Made by a program: the position numbers and the translations under genes. DNA of 64,000 nt from Dipetalonema caudispina (Eukaryota; Nematoda; Chromadorea; Rhabditida; Onchocercidae): positions 371,732 to 435,731 of the forward strand of contig JABVXV010000015.1 in NCBI GenBank assembly GCA_013365325.1, read 5' to 3'. The notes beneath the pieces were generated by a model. That model had not been told where the DNA came from, ran no database searches, and saw only the letters and a list, made by a program, of their open reading frames with translations. Of this stretch, positions 28,567 through 39,744 are shown piece after piece. How positions within the stretch are numbered: position 1 is the first letter of the stretch; each line of letters begins with the position of its first letter.

Positions 28567-29939
28567 ATGAAGCGGCTGAAGGTATTCTAATATGTAAGCA
28601 TTTAATTCTGTAGTATTAATGTCATATAAAAACTATTTATTTGCAGGTTGGATCGTCACAAGCGGTTAGTGTGCCGACTAAAGTACTTCGTGAATGTGAT
28701 GTACCTAATGTAAACTGGAGTGTCGGTCTCAGCGGACAAGAGAATCAACAAGTTGGCTCACTGCATACAAGCACTAAAGCTTCTGCTATCCCTGAAGTAA
28801 CCATCAGTGGAGATTCTGGGAAGAAGCCACCTCCTGTTCTTGAATGGAATCCGCTCGTTCATACCGAATGGCAACTTGGCGTTAGTTTTGATTTACTATT
28901 GTTTTAGAAGTGGAAACTGTAATTCCAATAGAATACGTTACGTATTTACTATTTAATCATTCTTTTATCAAAATTTTCTCGATATTTTTCCACGTGAGTT
29001 GTATGTCCGTTGTGACGTTTGACAAATGTAACTTATATTATTCCTAGATGATTTCGGAATTATAATTTGCAACTCTTGGTTATTTTTTCGCACATACGTT
29101 GGTTTTTTATTAATGAGTACTTTTCAGGTGGGAGGACGTCTGTTGCCAAAACTACCGGAAGGGACGAAAGTGGGCAAACTTGTGATGGGTAAATATGGTC
29201 TTTATAAACCGGGACTGCATGAAATATCACAGGAGTTCTTTGTAAGTTAATGCTTCTCTGCATTAGAAATTCTCTTAAAAATTACCGTACATGCGCTAAA
29301 TAGTGAGAGTTCATGACTTATAAGTATGTTGATAAGCAAAAAGTGAGGACCCCAACTCTTGTATTTCCTAGCTCTGAAATAAGTATGTTATCGTGTTCGT
29401 TTGATTTCAAGTTTCCAAACCGTAATTATCCATCTAATTACTAACTTTTTGCTTTTTATTTTATGTCCTCTCTTATACACAGTAGTTTGGAGAAGTATTT
29501 CACAAAAATATAGTCGCAGTTTTGACTCGTTTTAAGTATATCAAGAAAAGCTATTTTGATAGTAATTTTACGAATTGGCTTTCACTGCAGTTCCAAGTGA
29601 ATTAAAACTAATATGTTATTTTTCGACTTTGGTGTAAACTCGTTCAATTTCCACGCATCCCTATAAAACTCCCTCTACATGGGATGCGTTTCTTTCTCCT
29701 TTTGTTTTTTCCGCTTGTTAGATCATAATGCACAAATAAAGCGTCTTTTTCAGATTAACACTGAATTGAAAGGTATGGCACCTGAAAATGGGCTACCTAT
29801 TTCTGCTCTTCTTACCAAGATTGGTAAGGTACTGCTGTTAGTACCAATAATATCAATTCTTCTCAGTATTCCGACATTGGTCGCACAGAAGCCAGTGGGT
29901 GTTTTTGCTGGATTCAAATCGCCAGGCCGAAACGAATAG
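28567..29939 (+). CDS. Hypothetical protein, four exons
   Basis: Four exons join in phase: 28567-28581 (MKRLK), 28647-28880, 29128-29241 and 29754-29939. The reading is about 182 residues. Visible stretches are VGSSQAVSVPTKVLREC, the aromatic segment VLEWNPLVHTEWQLG, then VGGRLLPKLPEGTKVGKLVM, GKYGLYKPGLHEISQEFF and INTELKGMAPENGLPISALL. The middle (LPEGTKVGKLVMGKYGLYKP) looks like a folded domain but I cannot assign a family. The first exon start was fixed by phase: the ATG at 28551 would shift the frame at the junction, while the ATG at 28567 keeps it. The 3' end is ambiguous. Reading straight through gives a hydrophobic segment (VLLLVPIISILLSIPTLVA) before KPVGVFAGFKSPGRNE, but that segment could be removed as a short intron. 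Confidence 0.6.
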
Positions 29940-30836
29940 TCATTTTTTTGTTATGACTCTGTATATTCTGTAACCAAATCAGTGAAGCTATATTTGCACT
30001 GTTTTGTGAACGGAGACTGAAGTGGTTTTTGTGTGTCGAAAAAATGTTGGCTTTTGGATCTTTTGCCTAAAGTCTTAGTTATGTGGTACGGGGAAGAATC
30101 GTGGAACTTTATTTTCTAATGTCTCCAAGTTTTTAAATAAAGCTCTCACTGGAGTGGGACTTCATTAATTATTAAAGATTTACGTTGATTGATTACGACA
30201 ATCCGTATTCTTTAGGATGCTATCTGTATTCTATATCTAAAAGTTTCAGTGGCTCATTTGTTTTATATTTCGTTGATAGTCGACGACTGAGTCAAACTGG
30301 TAGTACTTTTTTCTATTTATATGCGATTTACCTTACTGTGTCGTGTAAACTTGATAATAGAAGTAAAAAATTTTTTACCGTTATTAGCAACAATATATAC
30401 TTTAAATGCTAGTCTGCAAGCAGCCTTTGGCTGGTTTTGTGCTGCGGCATATTATTGTCCTAGTAAATGTCGTTGGATCTGAATGAAATACTGAACCGTC
30501 AGTCGCATAAGAGGGGAATTTCATGAAATCCTAGTTTCTACGGGGTTAGGTAAATAACGGGCGGTTGGTTATTACCAATGCACTTTGCCCAAATATAACC
30601 GAATAACCCTTTCCTAACGTGGTCTTTAAGTAGGTATAAAGGATTCAATGCGCTTCGATTATTCGACATAATTTATTGTATCTTTATCAACAGTCATTTA
30701 GTTCGGCAAATAATTAATTATTTTAATGCCTCTTGCTTAAGACTTCTGGTCGTTATTTCGATGAACCGGTAACATGGTTACGGGCTGTGGCAGTTGAAAT
30801 ATTTCAGTGGCCAAGGACTTTTCTCACTACATTCGT
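29940..30836. other. Spacer between two plus-strand genes
   Basis: It holds the 3' UTR of the preceding gene and the promoter or trans-splice region of AKTIP. An AATAAA occurs near 30136. Short frames such as 30185-30412 show no recognisable protein features. Confidence 0.55.
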
Positions 30837-33826
30837 ATGAAACGTCGGAACAGTTTGTTCCTCTCATCAGGAAGTGGCTTCGGGAACACTGAAGGCGTTG
30901 AGATTGCTACTGAGATGGCGCCAGGTGAACCGCTCCGATTATCACCGGAGCTGATTACCGAGCATATTATCATGTCCGAGTAGTAAGTTTTCTGTTTTTT
31001 CATGTATTTATGCATTATTCATAATGTTCATTACAGTGCGATGATTTGCCGAGATCCAATAGATGGTTTATATGCAGTACCAAGTGCTCGAAATAAGTTC
31101 GGTAATTCAATACTATTTATTCCCCTTGTGTATCACATATCTTTTATCTAAAGTTTTACATATTTCTGGTGGAGTATGTGTTTGAAAATATGGCATTAAT
31201 ATTTTGTAAAAGATAAAATCTTCGACTACTGAATGTTTTGGCGTGAATCATATTGGGCGAAACAAAAAAAAAAAAAAAAAACCTTTGTCGTATATAAGCT
31301 AACCTCACAATTACACCGACAATATATCCTTTTCATATTTTTGTTGCTTAAACTTTAAATTTGTTCGTGTTGTACTGGTAAAATTAGCATTTATAGAGGC
31401 AAATATATAAATAATGAAACTAGACTTTAGTTTCAAATTTGAATCTTCGAATATTCTGTTTATTTAGCACCGTTTTGGCTTATTTTAGAATGGTTCGGTT
31501 TGTTATTTATTCGACGGGGTGTTTATGCTGGTGCTGTTTTTCGCTTCACTTTGCATCTTCCTACGGATTTCCCATCTACGGAGTTACCAGTAATACATTT
31601 CAGATTTTGTATTTCATGTTGAAACTTAGAACCTATGAGACTTTTTATCTCAAACTGTTTTGTTCTGCAACCGAAAGTTAGTATCCTTAATATATTATAA
31701 ATGAATTTGCTGCTGAAACATCCATTACTACGTTCAAAACTTCATTCTTATACGAAGTAAAACCATCTTTGAAGTTTTGGAACTTATGTTTCTGATATCC
31801 TATTAGGAGCTTTGACTTGTATTTTAGCCTTTTATGGATTTTTTGCAGACGGTAGTTTTCGACTTGGACGTATTTCATCCACATGTTAATCCAGCTACTC
31901 GAGAATTAGATTTGAAGAAGTATTTTGTTGATGGTTGGAAATCTGATCAGCATCATCTTTACCACATTTTGCTTATTGTACAGGCATATACTACGTCTCT
32001 TTATTTTGATTTTCATTCTTGATTAAAGTTTAAGTTAAGAAGATAGAATAGTAATCTTATTTGTAAAATCATGGTATTCTTTCTGGAATTATATTGCTCG
32101 CAATACATTAATTGTTACGAGGATGCAAAAAAGAAACAAACAGACAAGCAAACGTTTGAATAAATGAATCTATTTTATTCGTTTTCAGAGGACATTTTTC
32201 ACATTCGATTCAAACCCAGTGACATGTGCTAACACCGAAGCAGCAGTATTACTTCGAGATAACAGAGAATTATATAGAATGCGAGCCAGCGAACTTATTA
32301 AGTAAGCAAAAATTCTTCTAGAAACTCATCCTTTGCAGAATCATGTCTTTTCACTTGAAATACGAAGACCTGATTTTATGTCTTAATATGCTTCAGCATA
32401 CGCTGTAGAGCAATGCAAAGCTTTTTTCGCTTATATAACTCGACGTGAAGAAAGTTTTGCAGGAAAAGTCGGTCTGTTATATATGAACCCGTTAGTGTGG
32501 ACGATGCAAATGCGATTAGGTGGGTGTTACGCATTGTTTCTTTAATGGTGTTGAGATACATTCATCACTTGTATCTCGAACTTTTGAAAATTTTAATATG
32601 ATTAACTCTCTTATATCTATTCCATTCATAAATCAGATTTAATTTATCTAACTGAAATACTCATTATTGTAGATTAGTTGCTCTTTTAGTTAGATAAAAA
32701 TATAGTTCAAAAAGAAATAAATTTTCAGACTTATGCCATGGGATGCATCCATTCATGAGCCATTGCGACAAAGGCTTATAGGTGGGCTGACCGACAGTCA
32801 GATAAGTACGATGTCATTGCTAGGTTCGCTTGGTTGTGGCCTTAATCGGTCTTCGGTATTTGAATCCCGAGCTAAACACGGATTTTCTTGGATTTCTCCA
32901 GCCGATTTATGCTACATGGTGGAACCACCGAGACCAGCTGAGCTTGACTTGAAAGTACATTTATATTTTCTTTTTCCGTTTTTTCCTACTGATCCTATTA
33001 ATGATTAAATTTTATGAAGTGATTTACAGATAATATCAGAAGCAGAAAGTTGTTCAAAGAATGCAGGCCCATCCTACGCTTCTTATACAGGTCGTTTTTG
33101 TTTTTTCTTATGGTGTTCTTTGTAAAATAAGTATATCGTCTCCGTTGGCCAGTATCGCTAAAACACAGTTCTTGTAGTTTATTCCTCATCTACGTATCTC
33201 CCTTAGTTTCAACTAAAAAATGAAAATCATACAGGTGAATTAAACAACGAGAGCATAACGAATGAAATCATCACTTCCCATATTTCCGGATTGGATTTGA
33301 ATGATGAACATGGCTTCAAGCACGAAAATGGAAAAGAATTACAAAATGAAACCGAAAAAAATGACTCAGAGAAAGTGAGATACTTTTCATTTATTTAATA
33401 GGAATAATGGGAAGGAAAGAAGAAGTAAGTGATGGCATGCTTTTTCTGGTGCTATTTCCGATTGTCCGTGCGACCTATTTAATCTTTTGATTTAAGTGGT
33501 GCACTTCAGATCCTATGTTTAAATTGTAGTACGATAATCTTTTCTATGTTTTATTTATTCTTAATTTTAAACGACAGGGTGCACCGCAAAATGAAGATGG
33601 TGTTAAAGATCTTATTGTCAAGAATAATGGGAATACCAGTGGTCTAATGGAGAAAACACATGAGGAAAGGGAAGATAAAGAACAGGAAACAGATGTGCAG
33701 TCATTTTCTGCTCACACAGGAAATGAATACGTGAAAACTCTACGAGATGGTGATGTGCCAGATACAAATGCTGTTCGAGCACGATTAAGTTGGGACAGTG
33801 ATGAAGTTGGTGAAAGTGATATATGA
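30837..33826 (+). CDS. AKTIP: AKTIP/FTS, ubiquitin-conjugating-like (UEV) protein
   Basis: Ten exons give about 430 residues: 30837-30982, 31037-31101, 31489-31589, 31849-31983, 32189-32301, 32463-32519, 32729-32954, 33030-33090, 33235-33374, 33578-33826. The UBC-like fold aligns with AKTIP/FTS: WFGLLFIRRGVYAGAVFRF (family: WFGVIFIRHGLYQDGVFKF), FDLDVFHPHVNPATRELDLK, HLYHILLIVQRTFFTFDSNP, NTEAAVLLRDNRELYRM, and LMPWDASIHEPLRQRL. The catalytic Cys region is replaced by non-Cys residues, as in the family, so it should not be an active E2. In animals FTS binds Hook and FHIP proteins and links vesicles to dynein. The worm protein carries an acidic, Asn/Glu-rich C-terminal extension of about 150 residues (from roughly IISEAESCSKNAG on) that vertebrate AKTIP (about 290 residues) lacks. 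The junction 31983/32189 probably uses a GC donor. Confidence 0.96.
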
Positions 33827-34609
33827 TAAGGATTAATGATTCATTTATTGATCGTCTATCACTGTCGATTCATTTATTTCAGAATTTTTTGTTGCGAACT
33901 AAATATAAAAATTTTTTATCCGAAAAAAAGAAAAGAAGTATGAGTTCTGCTTTCCGGTTCTGGATTTTTCTGAGAAATAATGGGGACTTATTGAGAAGAT
34001 CATAAATAATACACATAGCCGAATAAGGAAACTTCAATTTGGACGTCGAGTACTCATGTCATATTTTTATCAGGCAAATTAACTTTATAGTTATGATGGA
34101 TTATTGCAGTGTAGCATAAGAAAAAATCGTCAACAATTATAGCTGAAAGATATATGAGCCTTTCTCGTATATTTTTGGAAATGATATCATTCAGCACTTT
34201 CCCGTTAGTAATCTGATTTACCATTGCATTTGGTGTGAAATAATTATATAGTGATTTCTTGATCGATTAAACCCATTGATTTCCTCCATTCAAGACAAGG
34301 TCTGGCGAAAATTTCAGAAAAAAAAAAAAGAAAAAACTTCCTTTGGCGTCACTTTTTTTAGGAATGAATCAATCCTTCAGATGAGTGCGCAAAATGCAAA
34401 TAGATTGGCGAAATAGAGAGGGAGGAGAATTATTGGTGTGGTAGTTAAATATGACGTGAATATGATTTAAATGCAACGGAATAGAGATGATGAAAAGTAG
34501 TACATATGATGATGATGCCATAAAATGGAATCGATGATTGATTATGCCGATATATGGGCGAAAAAAAAAAAGTGCTATTCTGGATGATATCTTCTGAAGC
34601 TATTACTAT

Positions 34610-34735
34610 TACTAATATTATTATTATTATTATTATTGTTGTTACTACTACTAGTACTACTATTATTATTATATTATTACTATTACTATCACTGTTGTTG
34701 TTGTTGTTGTTGTTGCTGCAGCTGCTGTTGTTGCT
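34610..34735. repeat. Compound trinucleotide repeat (ATT/ACT then GTT/GCT)
   Basis: An ATT-rich block with ACT interruptions changes into a GTT/GCT block within about 125 bases. It produces a false Ile/Leu-rich open frame. Confidence 0.9.
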
Positions 34736-35514
34736 ACTTTTCTTGATCGATTTGTTTCAATTCTAGTTAAATTCATCGTATTTGCAAGAGTCTAGCTGGA
34801 GTTATGATTGCTACTATAGTATGTCAGCTGCTTATATAAGAGAGTGAATGAATGAGTTAGGCCAAAAACATTTTCAACATCCTAGTCGATCAGCTACATT
34901 ATTAGCTGTGAAAACATAAAATGGGAAAGAATTCTTGTCTATCAAGTATAACTTTTAACAAGTAGATAGGTGTCATATTTCTTTCTCTTTCCTTTTTCAT
35001 TCTTTTCTTTCTATTAGCTTTAACATTTTAGGCTTTTACTTCATCACTTTACCCTTTACTTTCTATCATTTAGGCAAACAACATTTCTCTCTCTCTCTCT
35101 CTTCTCGCTTTTCTTTATTCCCCATTCACACTATTGAAATATTATATTTATAAACAGTACTAGGCTCTTTTTGGAATTTAAGCCTATTCTCATTGCTTCA
35201 TTTTTGATGTCTGTCTGTAGTACACAAATGTCTGGAGTTAGTCTTCGATTCTATCGTCTGTGTGCAATGCTTCCTCTTTGAAATTTCATTGAAACTATCT
35301 GGTCGATTGTGATGAAGAGAGGCTTAGCTAACATGTACCATTATCTTCTTGGCTTATTTTAAGTTTCTCGGATAAGACAACTACTATATTAGCAAGTGAT
35401 AATGTGTAACATTATGATGTTCTACATTATGATATCATCCTGAAAAATTCTGCAATAAATACCACAACATTCTACGATTCCACTAAACATTCCAGATAGC
35501 TATTATTATTTCAT

Positions 35515-35589
35515 GTAGTTATAGCCTAGTTTTGTCTTCGTAGTTATAACCTAGTCCTGTCTTTGTAGTTATACCGTAGTGCTGTTATT
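35515..35589. repeat. 25-bp tandem repeat, three copies
   Basis: Copies start at 35515, 35540 and 35565, each beginning GTAGTTATA and continuing with a CCTAGT-like core. Copies 1 and 2 differ at a few positions; copy 3 is more diverged. Confidence 0.9.
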
Positions 35590-38312
35590 TATGCTAGATA
35601 TAAGCTAAGTGCCTATAAGTCGTTGCAAATTAGTATACCAAATTATCTAAGGGATAACTTATCAGACGGATGATATGGATGACTTTTATTGAACATATTG
35701 GATGAATAGATGTGTCCCTTTATGGTTGATATTTGATTACGTCAAATTGATTTAAGCATATTAGGCTTAATAGTTATCTTCTTTTGATAATCAAATTTAC
35801 TATCCTTAATTTACTATTTCCAAGGCTAAATTATTTGGAGCTATTTACATTAAAATATATTATAATGTATGATGTAGTAATTTTGCTTATTTATGAAAAA
35901 ATTAACATTCCAGTTTTCTCTCTATTTTCCGGAAGATCATGCTGCGGTAATATTCTGAAATTCTATATATGGCTGGTTAGCTTTAAGATGCCTTCTGCAA
36001 ATGGAAAAATTATATAGGTCTTAGCTTTTTCATTGACATTAGCAATTTTCGAAATTGCTTATTCAATTTTGCAAGCCTGCAAAGCAGAAGTGTTTAAGAA
36101 GGTTGTTTTTTTTTTTTTTTTTTTTTTTAATTTTTTTACAAGATTCTCTAGTTTTGAAGGATTTTTTATCCTAAATAATTTCATCAGATCAGCTATGTTT
36201 TCATAGGTAATAGTTTGAGAGTCAATTGATCAGAAACTTTTACATTCGATGGAAGACATGAATAGAATGGTAGTCAATTAACTTTGACAGATAATAGAGC
36301 ATTCAAAAAATTTTGAGGAACGGAAATTAATCTTCGAGAGTCTTTCATCCTTTATTACTGAGGAATCTCGAAGGAGAAAAAAATACATGAGATAGATTCC
36401 AATATATATCATATTAGTCACTTATCGCTTCAATTATATTAGTATATCTCCTTGCAACAGCAATTATTAATTCATTTGGGAATAATTAATTTTTTGAAAA
36501 ACTTATTAGAATTCTACAAACTTTTGCAATTCACACATTTTTTTTTTCTCTATATTCATGTAGTTTTCCCTTATTTTAATGGGAATTCCAGTCTTTCAAT
36601 TCATTTTATTCTTTCCCCGTTCAGAAAATTATTCACTTTCAAATTTCTTCATTTCTTTTAATTCTAAATTTTTTTCTGTTTTTATTTCAATTCATCTATA
36701 CTACCACTAATTAATGCACCAATTTTTTTTACTATTATAAATAAATGGGTACTATTATAAATAAAAAAGGCTTTTCAATTCCTTTCACTAAAGCACTATC
36801 TATTTCACATTTCCTTTCCTAACCATTCTACATCATTGAAATTCATTATCTCTATCAATCTTGTACTGTAATAAAAATGAAAAAGTTCATGCGATACTTC
36901 TCCTTCTTACTTTTTCTTCTCTTTTACATAATTTAATTTCTATTATTCCTTGCATTCCATGTCACTCTTATCATTAATTCTTATCACTTTCACTTACATA
37001 TCTCTAATAATGCCATTAATGATAAAATTAAAAGAAGAATGATTCATTGTATTGCTAAAATGTAATAAATTTGTATTAGAATTGAACTTTTTTCCTCAAC
37101 TGAAGAAATAATCTTTAAAATATTTCCCATATAATACTACAATTTCATGATGTATCATGGATTATAATCATTCCCTATTCCTAACTTATTATGGTACTAT
37201 GGTACTATGGTCTACATTAGTGATAGGAAAGATGAGATAGATGTAGCTTTAGAATAGATAGAAAATAAATGTCTCCTCTGAGAGCTCTTGTCATGATTGC
37301 TAATCTCTTCGAGAGAAATATAAAAAGGTTAATAAGATTTTTTTCACCTTTACATTTTAATTAAATGCAACGCAAAGAGAATAAAAATATACCATTAATT
37401 TTTATGAGTTTGTAAACTTGCAAGGTTATCTTCAAAAAATTCATCCTAAAAAAGTCTTCGTCATTTGTTATTGTCAATTCATGATTGATCCACTTCAAGC
37501 AAATATGTTCTTAAATAGATGAAATATGTTTTCCTCAATATTTCCGTCAACTTTTTCCCCAACGAAATATTTTATTTCATCTGATTGTCATGCAACTTTC
37601 TTGCTATTATTAGTAGTAAATCCTATTTTAATTTTAAAAATTTATTTTTGATTGAATTACTCTGTTGAGTAATAATTTCCCATATCATTTCTCTGATTAG
37701 TTAAGTTATTAATTAGATTCGATTCATTTCGAGATGATTTTAGCTGCAATTCGATTTCTTTCAATAATGACTTTTTTTGATCATTTCAGAATTAAAAAAA
37801 AAAAATTTTCCTTTTAGAAATTTTTTTGATTGTTTCAGAAATTTTAATTCACCATACTAAAGTGCTTTTAATTCACCATACTAAAATGCTTTTAGCTATG
37901 GTGCAGTTAAGATGAAGAAGTTTGAAGTATATTAATTATTCAAGTTTATTTTCAGAGTAGCAATCCATCCATTTTGTTTGAAAGATGCAGAATAATCAGA
38001 AGTATAATTTTCGAAGAAGTAGCAGTGTCATTTTGTTCTTCAATGTTTTTTGAAATAAGGATCGACGTTGTGGTGATAGTACGGATTTGCGGAGGGAGAG
38101 GGAGGATGCTCACTCGGTATTATTAGCAGTTACCTTTCTCTCTGCTCTAAATTACTGTAATATTATCATCAACAATCGTTGGCAGCATTGCCTTGGAATG
38201 GATTATCAGTACCGATCATTCAGTCGATGATTAGCAGTTATCTTATCAGTAGTTCATTCAAACAATTGATATAGTTGTCCAAACATTTCCTGGCCCTTAG
38301 TATAAGGCGTGT

Positions 38313-39744
38313 ATGGCGCCTTGTATAAATTCTCTATTGGACAAGTCGATACGAAAGATCGGCCAATTCTTCTTCATTGTTATGATAGTAATGCAAGGTA
38401 AGTTGAAAAATCATTGCTTTTTAAATCTTTTATTTCCTAACTTCTTTGACACTGTGTTGCAAGATGAAAATAAATTTTTGCTCAAATATGAACTAATTAA
38501 TTACATCATTGGACGAAGCAAATGAAATATTTACATAGTTTTTCTATTTTTTCAGTTAATTTATTTGTCCTTTTTTTTCCTGCAGAAGTGGATAGTATCG
38601 GATGTTTTGTATGTTTCTCATTCAATGGATCGGATCCATCTTGTGAAGATACATTCAACTCAACGATACTCCGCAAAGAATCGAGTAGGATTGATGTGGG
38701 CAACTATCATTATCCTTGTTGGGCCCTCAAGAAAAAGCGTCATGGCTTATTTCCTGCCGATCATTGCATTAAAGTAAATGGACACCGAAGTATGATACCA
38801 TTTCTTATCAATGTTACAGTTAACTTGAATAAAAAATAACTTATTATGTGAACAGATTAAAAATTTAAGAAACATTAATGATTGGTAAATATAGAAATTT
38901 TATGTGCGATTTGTATTTGACGCAAATATCATCCACATCATTCATTTGTATGTCACCTATATCATTATGTTATTTTGTTAATTTTGATACTTGCAGTAGA
39001 TGATGTGTCACAGAGTATGATAATCCGAACCTGTGCGCTAGATTCGGGTACTTTCACTGCGGATACAGGTATGTATGCAATAATAAATTGATAAGTTTAG
39101 TACGACAAAAGAAAGAAGAATAAGGTTGTGATGTAGGATATACTTTAGCTATTTTCCCGTCAGTTCCCATGTAATGTTAATTTAGAGAGTATAAATTAAG
39201 TGATTTAAAAAATAAAACAAACTATATTTCATTAATGGAAGAATAATTTCATTTGCATTTTTTTTCCATATGGTAAAATTACAATTCTTTATCAAGTTAA
39301 GCATATTTCGTTATGGTATTAATTGCTCAGAAAAAAAAAAAAAAAAAAATTGCAACATTTGTCAGCATTGCAAATAATTTAATCCTTATTTATTCATTTT
39401 TAGAAATCGTCCGCATATCACATTGTGGTCATTTCAACTACAAAGGTCATCAGTATTCTGGATGTGTGCAATCATGTGATACCGACGGATGCAACGATGC
39501 TTCTAGGATGGGTATCCATTTGTATGTTCCCTATATAGTACCAGTAATAGTAATGATTTTTGTCACTTCTCATTATCAAAGTTTACCTGATTTTATGTTA
39601 ATATCGTTAGAGATCATTGATAGGGTGCTCATACGTATCCTCATTTATAATTTTTATGTTGCATTATTATTAATTGCAGTAAGTCATATATCTTTACTTA
39701 TGATTAATAATCGATTATGGACATCATTTTTTTTCATTTCTTGA
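38313..39744 (+). CDS. Ly6/uPAR-domain protein, quiver (sleepless)-like
   Basis: Four exons join in phase: 38313-38397, 38586-38789, 38997-39068 and 39404-39744. The start MAPCINSLLDKSIRK is followed by a hydrophobic stretch (IGQFFFIVMIVMQ) that reads as a signal peptide. The mature part begins EVDSIGCFVCFSFNGSDPSC, has further Cys residues in YPCWALKKK, DHCIKV and IRTCALD, and ends with HCGHFNYKGHQYSGCVQSCD then DGCNDA. The C-x-x-C opening and the closing C-x-x-x-C/D-G-C-N are the three-finger Ly6 signature, and the CEDTFN and RTCA-type blocks resemble Quiver/Sleepless, which tunes ion channels in insects. A hydrophobic tail (YVPYIVPVIVMIFV) suits a GPI-anchor signal. Downstream of it the frame stays open for another 65 residues of hydrophobic sequence, so the true 3' end may be altered by a further intron. 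Confidence 0.85.

Larger units (their letters stand above)
33827..38312. other. Gene desert with simple repeats
   Basis: About 4.5 kb with no convincing exon on either strand. It contains an ATT/TTG trinucleotide block (34610-34735), a CT tract (35087-35104), three 25-bp tandem copies (35515-35589), a T22-like tract (36105-36130) and many A/T homopolymers. The last few hundred bases presumably contain the promoter of the Ly6 gene at 38313. Confidence 0.55.

Noticed and set aside
34554..34766. Ile/Leu-rich 70-codon frame
   Set aside because: It is translation of a compound trinucleotide repeat.
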